64,000 bases of DNA from assembly GCA_021323855.1 (NCBI GenBank), contig JAJPKE010000022.1:62001-126000 (forward strand), given 5' to 3'. Numbering within the stretch: the first letter of the stretch is position 1; every line of letters starts with the position of its first letter. The position numbers were made by a program, and so were the translations under genes. Source of the stretch: Chloroflexota bacterium. Lineage in GTDB: Bacteria > Chloroflexota > Ktedonobacteria > Ktedonobacterales > JADMIN01. Under the pieces are notes generated by a model, which was not told the DNA's origin, did no database searches, and was given only the letters and a program-made list of their open reading frames with translations. Positions 59,883-64,000 of the stretch are shown here, in pieces.

Positions 59883-60341
59883 GTGCGCGCGGTTATCCAG
59901 CGGTCCACCCGGGCGCGCGTGTTGATTGATGGCGCGGTCGCCGGCACACTCGACCCAGCGCCCGGATTGGTCGTCTTGCTTGGCGTGGGACCAGACGATA
60001 GCGCGGCCCAGGTTCAGGTCATGGCGGATAAAATCGCCGGACTGCGCATCTTTGCGGACGACGAAGGGAAGATCAATCGCTCGCTCCTCGACGTAGGCGG
60101 CGGCGCGCTCGTCATCTCGCAGTTCACGCTGTATGCTGATCTACGGCGTGGCAGACGTCCCGGCTTCACCGGCGCCGCCGCGCCTGATATCGCCGCGCCG
60201 CTGGTGGAGCGCGTGATGGATGAGCTACGCGCGCTCGGCGTGCCAGTGCAGGGAGGGCGTTTCGGCGCGGATATGCAGGTGGAGCTAGTCAACGACGGCC
60301 CGATGACGATTCTGCTCGACACCGACCTCTGGCGCAGCTAG
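59883..60341 (+). CDS. dtd: D-aminoacyl-tRNA deacylase
   Basis: 152 residues, usual length. It removes D-amino acids (and glycine) wrongly attached to t[16 protein letters not shown] start, SQFTLYAD catalytic strand and [11 protein letters not shown] carrying the Gly-cisPro motif are all present. GTG start three bases after the stop of the zinc-ribbon gene, so translation is coupled. Confidence 0.95.
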   Translation: MRAVIQRSTRARVLIDGAVAGTLDPAPGLVVLLGVGPDDSAAQVQVMADKIAGLRIFADDEGKINRSLLDVGGGALVISQFTLYADLRRGRRPGFTGAAAPDIAAPLVERVMDELRALGVPVQGGRFGADMQVELVNDGPMTILLDTDLWRS

Positions 60342-60381
60342 GTGTGCAACCAAAGCGCAGAAATATCTCGGAGAATTGCTC

Positions 60382-61263
60382 ATGGGGACGCTCTATCTGG
60401 TAGCAACGCCCATCGGCAACCTCGAAGACATCACCCTGCGTGCGCTGCGCATCTTGCGGGAGGTGCGCCTGATCGCCGCCGAGGACACACGCCACACGCG
60501 CAAGCTGCTCACGCACTTTGGCATCGCCACGCCAACTCTCAGCTACCACGAGCATAGCCCGCCAGCGCGGCGCGATCTCATCATCGAGGCGCTGGCGGCT
60601 GGCGATGTCGCGCTCGTCTCGGACGCAGGCACGCCGGCCATCTCAGACCCCGGCCAGGATTTGGTGCAGGCGGCGATTGCGGCAGGCTATCCAGTTGTGC
60701 CCATCCCCGGCGCAACGGCGGTCATCAGCGCGCTCATCGCTTCCGGTCTGCCGACCGATCACTTCACGTTTCTCGGCTTCCTGCCGCGCAAAGTCAGTGA
60801 GCGCCGTGCCCTGCTCGAAGCGTCGCGTGCGTTGCCCCACACACTCATTCTCTATGAAGCGCCACACCGGCTGCGCTCCTGCCTGGACGATCTGCTGGCC
60901 GTGCTGGGAGACCGTCAGGTGGCGCTCGCCCGCGAACTCACCAAGCTGCATGAGGAGATGTTGCGCGGCACACTGGCGGAGATGCGCGCGCGCTACACAG
61001 GCGAGAGCGAACCACGCGGCGAATATGTGATTGTCGTTGCGGGCGCTTCCACAGCTACAACAACCAGCGAAGACATAGCGGATGAATTAGCTCCGGAAGA
61101 AGCTGTACAGGCATTCTTGAAGGAACTGTTAGCCAGCGGCGCGAGTACCCGCGAGGCGGCGGCAGCGGCAGCCAAAGCGACCGGCATTCCCAAACGCGAC
61201 GCCTACCGCATGGCGCTGGATATTGCTGGGCGACTGAACGAAAGAACGCCCAATGATTCATAA
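60382..61263 (+). CDS. rsmI: 16S rRNA (cytidine(1402)-2'-O)-methyltransferase
   Basis: 293 residues. Tetrapyrrole-methylase fold enzyme that methylates the ribose of C1402 in 16S rRNA. Seen: GTLYLVATPIGNLEDITLRAL, EDTRHTRKLL, ALVSDAGTPAISDPG, PIPGATAVISALIASGLP, FLPRK and the C-terminal AAAAAKATGIPKRDAY helical domain. ATG at 60382 with CGGAGAA seven bases upstream (the TTG at 60376 overlaps it); 40 bases after dtd. Confidence 0.95.
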   Translation: MGTLYLVATPIGNLEDITLRALRILREVRLIAAEDTRHTRKLLTHFGIATPTLSYHEHSPPARRDLIIEALAAGDVALVSDAGTPAISDPGQDLVQAAIAAGYPVVPIPGATAVISALIASGLPTDHFTFLGFLPRKVSERRALLEASRALPHTLILYEAPHRLRSCLDDLLAVLGDRQVALARELTKLHEEMLRGTLAEMRARYTGESEPRGEYVIVVAGASTATTTSEDIADELAPEEAVQAFLKELLASGASTREAAAAAAKATGIPKRDAYRMALDIAGRLNERTPNDS

Positions 61264-61273
61264 CGCTTCAGAT

Positions 61274-61303
61274 TTGACAGGGCATAATGACAACTCCTAT
61301 ACT
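61274..61303 (+). promoter_or_regulatory. Sigma70-type promoter of the tatD operon
   Basis: TTGACA (61274-61279), 18-base spacer, TATACT (61298-61303). Predicted start near 61310, 56 bases before the tatD ATG. The best promoter match seen in the window. Confidence 0.65.
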
Positions 61304-61365
61304 TTCTGAAGTGCCGCAGGCTTCTCAATTCCCCTACCGAGCATGCGGCGATGGAGACATTTCGC

Positions 61366-62229
61366 ATGCTCATTGATACCCATACGCATGTCCAGGTGCA
61401 TCAGTTCGCGGGCGACCGCCAGCAGGTCATCGCCGCCGCTTTCGCGGATGGCATAGACCGCCTGATCGTGCCAGGGGTAGACGTAGAAAGCAGCCGCGAT
61501 GCGCTGGCGCTGGCAACCGCCTATCCGGGGCGCATCTTTGCCGGTGTTGGCACGCATCCCCATGATGCGACCACACTGACGGATGAGGCGCTGGCTGCAG
61601 AGCGGGAGCTTGCCCGTGAGCCTGGGGTCGTCGCCATCGGTGAGATCGGCCTCGACTATTATCGCAATCTTTCGCCGCGTGAGGTGCAGCAACGGGCATT
61701 GATCCAGCAGTTCGCGCTTGCCCGTGAACTTGATCTGCCGGTAATTCTGCACAACCGCGACTCGCACGACGATATGATTGCTCATCTGCGCGCATATGGC
61801 CAGGGTTTGCTTGGCGTTTTTCATTGCTTCATCGGTACAAAAGAGATGGCGCGTGACGCGCTCGACCTGGGCTTTTATCTCTCATTCGCCGGGCCGGTGA
61901 CATTCCCACGTAACACCGAACTGGCGGAAGTTGCGGCCTGGGCGCCGGCTGATCGCATCCTCGTGGAGACAGACAGCCCGTATCTTGCGCCGCCGCCGTT
62001 TCGTGGCAAGCGCAACGAGCCGCGCCACGTGCGGTTGGTTGCGCAGCGCATCGCTGAGTTGCGCGGACTTGCGCTCGAAGACTTCGCCGCCATCACCACG
62101 CGCAACGCCGAAGCACTCTTTCGCCTGCCCCCTGCGTCCGGCACTGGCACATCCGATACTTCCGATACATCCGACATAACAACACCGTCGCCTTCAGAGA
62201 AGGGGAATCCGTCCGATGCGTCTCTTTGA
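61366..62229 (+). CDS. tatD: TatD family metal-dependent deoxyribonuclease
   Basis: 287 residues. TIM-barrel hydrolase: MLIDTHTHVQ (metal His pair), GEIGLDYYRN, ILHNRDSHDD, FHCFIG, and ETDSPYLAPPPFRGKRNEP. Acts on 3' DNA or RNA ends or, in some members, D-Tyr-tRNA. The ATG at 61366 gives the family start and has GGAG ten bases upstream; ATG at 61351 is less likely. The C-terminus carries a SDT repeat from a 9-base-period repeat (about 62147-62175), and the stop overlaps the next gene by 14 bases. Confidence 0.92.
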   Translation: MLIDTHTHVQVHQFAGDRQQVIAAAFADGIDRLIVPGVDVESSRDALALATAYPGRIFAGVGTHPHDATTLTDEALAAERELAREPGVVAIGEIGLDYYRNLSPREVQQRALIQQFALARELDLPVILHNRDSHDDMIAHLRAYGQGLLGVFHCFIGTKEMARDALDLGFYLSFAGPVTFPRNTELAEVAAWAPADRILVETDSPYLAPPPFRGKRNEPRHVRLVAQRIAELRGLALEDFAAITTRNAEALFRLPPASGTGTSDTSDTSDITTPSPSEKGNPSDASL

Positions 62230-63415
62230 TACCCTGCGCCAGCAAATCGAGCCACTGGATATGCGCGACCAGCAGGTCAGTCTCTATGTCTGTGGCATCA
62301 CACCGTATGACACGACCCACCTGGGGCATGCCTTCATCAATGTGATCTATGACTCGCTGGTGCGTTATCTGCGCTGGCGCGGCGCCACCGTGCGCTATGT
62401 GCAGAACGTCACTGACATTGACGACGATATCCTGCGCAAGTCACGCGAGACGGGCATTCCCTGGGATGAACTGGGCGCGCGCGAAACCGAACGCTATCTG
62501 AGCGATCTGCGCGCGCTGAACGTCGTCATGCCGGACCATTATGTGCGCGCCAGCGACGAAACGGCGATGATGATCGAGATGATCGAGGCGCTGCTGACGC
62601 AGGGTTTGGCCTACGTGCGCGACGGCTGGGTCTACTACGCCGTGCGCAAAGACCCCGGCTTTGGCAGGCTGGCGGATGCCGGTGGCTATGTCGGCTATGA
62701 CAACTGGCTGGCGACGGCCAATGAGCGCGGCAACTTTCCTGACGACCCACGCAAAGACGATCCGCTGGACTTCGTTCTCTGGCAGGCACAACAGCCAGGG
62801 GAACCGGCATGGCCGAGTCCGTGGGGTCCCGGCAGGCCGGGCTGGCACATCGAGTGTAGCGCGATGTCCGTCAAATATCTCGGCAAACAGGTGGATATTC
62901 ACGGCGGCGGCGCAGACCTCGTTTTCCCACACCATACCTGCGAGATTGCCCAGAGTGAGCACGCAACGGGCGTTTCGCCGTTCGTGCGTATCTGGATGCA
63001 CTGCGCAATGGTCGAACTGGACGGCGTGAAGATGAGCAAGTCGCTCGGCAACCTCGTCCTCGTGCGCGACCTGCTGCCCGATTACAGCCCGGACGCCATC
63101 CGCGTGCTGCTGCTCGGCCACCACTATCGCGCCGCATGGAGCTACACCGAGGACGATATGCGCGCGGCGGCTGAACTGGCAGCGCATCTCAAACAGGCGG
63201 TAAGCGCCACACCACACGAGGGCGAAGACACCGGCGTGGAGGCTGCGCAACAGGCGCGGCTGGAGTTCATTGCTGCGCTGGAAAACGACTTCCAGTCGCC
63301 ACAGGCGCTCGCAGCGTTGAACCGGCTGGCAAAGCATATCTGCGCCTCACACTCGGCAGCGCAGATTACAATGCTGCGCGAACTGGCGGGCACAGTGGGT
63401 CTGCGACTGGACTGA
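62216..63415 (+). CDS. Cysteine ligase of the CysS/MshC family (cysteinyl-tRNA synthetase-like)
   Basis: 399 residues, short for CysS (about 460) but right for MshC (about 410), which joins cysteine to GlcN-inositol in mycothiol synthesis. Cys26, Cys214, His239 and Glu243 keep the four zinc ligands of CysS. The ATP motifs are THLGH (34-38) and KMSKS (272-276). YVCGITPYDTTHLGH and GRPGWHIEC are phrased as in MshC (CysS reads CGPTVYD..HIGN), whereas HHTCEIAQSEHATG is CysS-like. A DALR-like helical end is present but short. It may charge tRNA-Cys or make a low-molecular-weight thiol; the sequence does not settle this. Translation is coupled to tatD (14-base overlap). Confidence 0.85.
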   Translation: MRLFDTLRQQIEPLDMRDQQVSLYVCGITPYDTTHLGHAFINVIYDSLVRYLRWRGATVRYVQNVTDIDDDILRKSRETGIPWDELGARETERYLSDLRALNVVMPDHYVRASDETAMMIEMIEALLTQGLAYVRDGWVYYAVRKDPGFGRLADAGGYVGYDNWLATANERGNFPDDPRKDDPLDFVLWQAQQPGEPAWPSPWGPGRPGWHIECSAMSVKYLGKQVDIHGGGADLVFPHHTCEIAQSEHATGVSPFVRIWMHCAMVELDGVKMSKSLGNLVLVRDLLPDYSPDAIRVLLLGHHYRAAWSYTEDDMRAAAELAAHLKQAVSATPHEGEDTGVEAAQQARLEFIAALENDFQSPQALAALNRLAKHICASHSAAQITMLRELAGTVGLRLD

Positions 63416-64000
63416 CGTTCCTGAATGTTGTCGCATACCTTAATGTTGTTATATACCTTTTTTGGGCGGTATCTTGCTGGTTGTGCAGGTCGGCAAATAG
63501 CCGACCTGTTCTCCTCATCTTCATGAGCCACATGCGGGACTTCTTCGGAGTGAGACCCGGCACGAGGGACAACGAAAACAGCATAGCGGAGGAAGGAACC
63601 ATCCATAGTGCATCTTTACTTTTCTTACATCATTGCTTCTATTCACACCACAAATCTATCTCAGCAATTACAATGAAAGTTGCAAGTAGCAAAGGACTGT
63701 GCTACTCTTGACACATGGTAGAGAAGTGGAAAATGAAAAGTGGAGCGAGAAGGCGGAAAGTGAGCTTTACCTGTGCAGGCCTTGATGAGCGGAAGCGAGC
63801 GAAATGCTGAGGGCAGGCCCTATGTGCCACCCAGCCACGCTGCGCAGCAGTCGTCATATAATCCACCGTCTCCGCCATCTCCGCGCCCACTGATGCGGGC
63901 CGGCGGTATGCGGCTCAACATGGGGATGCGTGATATACATGCAGTTTACCTCGGTGGCAATATCACTCGTAATGACTGGCGACGCACGCTCGTGCATGGC
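63416..64000. other. Terminal non-coding stretch
   Basis: 585 bases with no convincing gene. It holds a terminator-like hairpin (63486-63508) after the cysteine ligase gene, an AT-richer tract around 63600-63740 with a TTGACA (63708-63713) but no good -10, and GC-rich sequence to the edge. Confidence 0.6.
63486..63508 (+). terminator. Terminator-like hairpin after the cysteine ligase gene
   Basis: caggtcggc / gccgacctg, nine perfect pairs, 5-base loop aaata, followed by the pyrimidine-rich ttctcctc. Confidence 0.55.

Noticed and set aside
63708-63736. TTGACA near the right edge as a promoter
   Set aside because: At the right spacing only AAATGA is found, a poor -10, and no gene start follows inside the window.
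63781-63830. Hammerhead-ribozyme-like string (TTGATGAGCGGAAGCGAGCGAAA)
   Set aside because: The conserved CUGAUGA has U in place of the first C, stem II is not well formed and no matching cleavage-site stem was found.

Overview
The window is about 60% GC, gene dense and clearly bacterial. I read it as chromosomal DNA of a Chloroflexota bacterium, most like the Ktedonobacteria. The reasons are the mix of a DUF4012 membrane protein, a GerMN-type lipoprotein with a lipobox, a PknB-like kinase with an outside sensor domain, a homocysteine methyltransferase/MTHFR fusion, many GT-C and GT-4 glycosyltransferases, ATG/GTG starts with purine-rich ribosome sites, and no outer-membrane machinery. This placement is inference from gene content only. 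No rRNA, tRNA, CRISPR array, integrase or transposase was seen.

Layout. 1-3.7 kb: 3' part of a large ImmA-like protease / UvrD helicase / Fe-S nuclease fusion. 3.8-7.5 kb: one-carbon (folate) operon of a cyclodeaminase-type cyclohydrolase, FolD and a methionine synthase/MTHFR fusion; this FolD lacks its catalytic lysine, and the gene beside it could supply the lost step. 7.6-14.3 kb: small membrane proteins, a LON-domain protein, DNA polymerase III delta prime, a GerMN lipoprotein and a DUF4012 protein. 14.3-23 kb: minus-strand island with a terminase large subunit, a type ISP/IIG restriction-modification enzyme, a primase-polymerase/helicase and a small protein, riddled with palindromic repeats that are translated in frame inside the proteins. 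23.4-33.5 kb: Ser/Thr kinase, glycogen-debranching-type glucosidase, FAD/Fe-S 2-hydroxyacid dehydrogenase, FAH-family hydrolase, DinB-like protein, methyltransferase. 33.7-46.9 kb: a glycan locus (mannosyltransferase-like GT-C, methyltransferase, GT4, a jelly-roll/GT-C fusion, TPR membrane protein, HlyD-type adaptor, sugar-nucleotide epimerase, GT2).

47.5-59.3 kb: a TauE/SafE transporter, an alkaline-phosphatase-superfamily/APS-kinase fusion, two further AP-superfamily enzymes, ATP sulfurylase, a class V aminotransferase, a half-size GT-like protein and a Wzx-type flippase. ATP sulfurylase plus APS kinase make PAPS. With a flippase and a large glycosyltransferase locus next door and no APS/PAPS reductase in view, the simplest model is sulfate activation for a sulfated surface glycan. 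59.4-63.4 kb: housekeeping genes (FmdB-like zinc ribbon, Dtd, RsmI, TatD) ending in a CysS/MshC-type cysteine ligase.

The strongest leads are the K54L FolD beside a cyclohydrolase, the AP-superfamily/APS-kinase fusion and its cluster, the palindromic repeats read in one frame inside phage-like proteins, the helicase fusion with a nuclease active site that looks dead, and the MshC-like ligase.
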